A stretch of DNA of 5,943 bases from JAWAPU01 sp038894275 (GTDB lineage: Archaea; Nanobdellota; Nanobdellia; UBA10117). The notes beneath the pieces are model-generated. The model was not told the origin of the DNA. It saw only the letters and a list, made by a program, of their open reading frames with translations, and did no database searches. Of the stretch, positions 5,873-5,943 are shown piece after piece. Made by a program: the position numbers and the translations under genes. The stretch is from NCBI GenBank assembly GCA_038894275.1, contig JAWAPU010000035.1:1-5943 (forward strand), read 5' to 3'. Numbering within the stretch: the stretch's first letter is position 1; each line of letters begins with the position of its first letter.

Positions 5873-5943
5873 CTTTTTATTTGCTTTTATATAGTGTAGT
5901 ATAACATATTTTAAAACGTCTGCTATAGTTAGCTAATTAAAAT

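Noticed and set aside
5883..5943. A tRNA-like stretch (TAGTGTAGTATAACAT resembling a D-arm)
   Set aside because: There is no GG in the D-loop, no T-arm GTTCGA-type sequence where it should fall, and no acceptor-stem partner before the window end.

Overview
This is an AT-rich (about one third G+C by eye), gene-dense archaeal window. Four gene types show it to be archaeal: an archaeal-type TrmI tRNA methyltransferase, a full-length Hef helicase-nuclease, the small subunit DP1 of the archaea-specific DNA polymerase D, and an Orc1/Cdc6 initiator. PolD excludes bacteria and eukaryotes and makes most Crenarchaeota unlikely. Low G+C, very tight packing and a rather short DP1 would suit a DPANN or small-genome euryarchaeal lineage, but I cannot assign a species.

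Layout. From the left edge, a 5'-truncated trmI (1-464, +) is followed after 2 bp by hef (467-2665, +). These converge, with one base between the stop codons, on a minus-strand pair: orc1/cdc6 (4032-5237) and the DP1 gene (2667-4031), whose start codon directly abuts the cdc6 stop. Upstream of cdc6 is a 278-bp gene-free stretch (5238-5515). Beyond it lies a minus-strand gene for a 108-residue winged-helix-like protein (5516-5842). The last ~100 bp hold its promoter and nothing else I can identify.

The main result is that the gene-free stretch next to cdc6 has the anatomy of a replication origin. It contains three good copies and two weaker ones of a 22-bp element built like the archaeal Origin Recognition Box (a short dyad with a GAAAY half, then a GGGG string), and a ~38-bp almost pure A/T tract that is a candidate unwinding element. 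The two copies next to the A/T tract point in opposite directions, with their G-strings facing outward. The copy nearest cdc6 overlaps the likely TATA box of cdc6, which suggests that the initiator represses its own gene.

The window is thus a replication and repair cluster: origin, initiator, a replicative polymerase subunit with an intact predicted exonuclease active site, and a fork-repair helicase-nuclease. The partner polymerase subunit DP2 is not present. No single protein here is a new family. The points of interest are the uncharacterised origin architecture, the origin-proximal winged-helix protein, and the zero-spacing and convergent gene arrangements.
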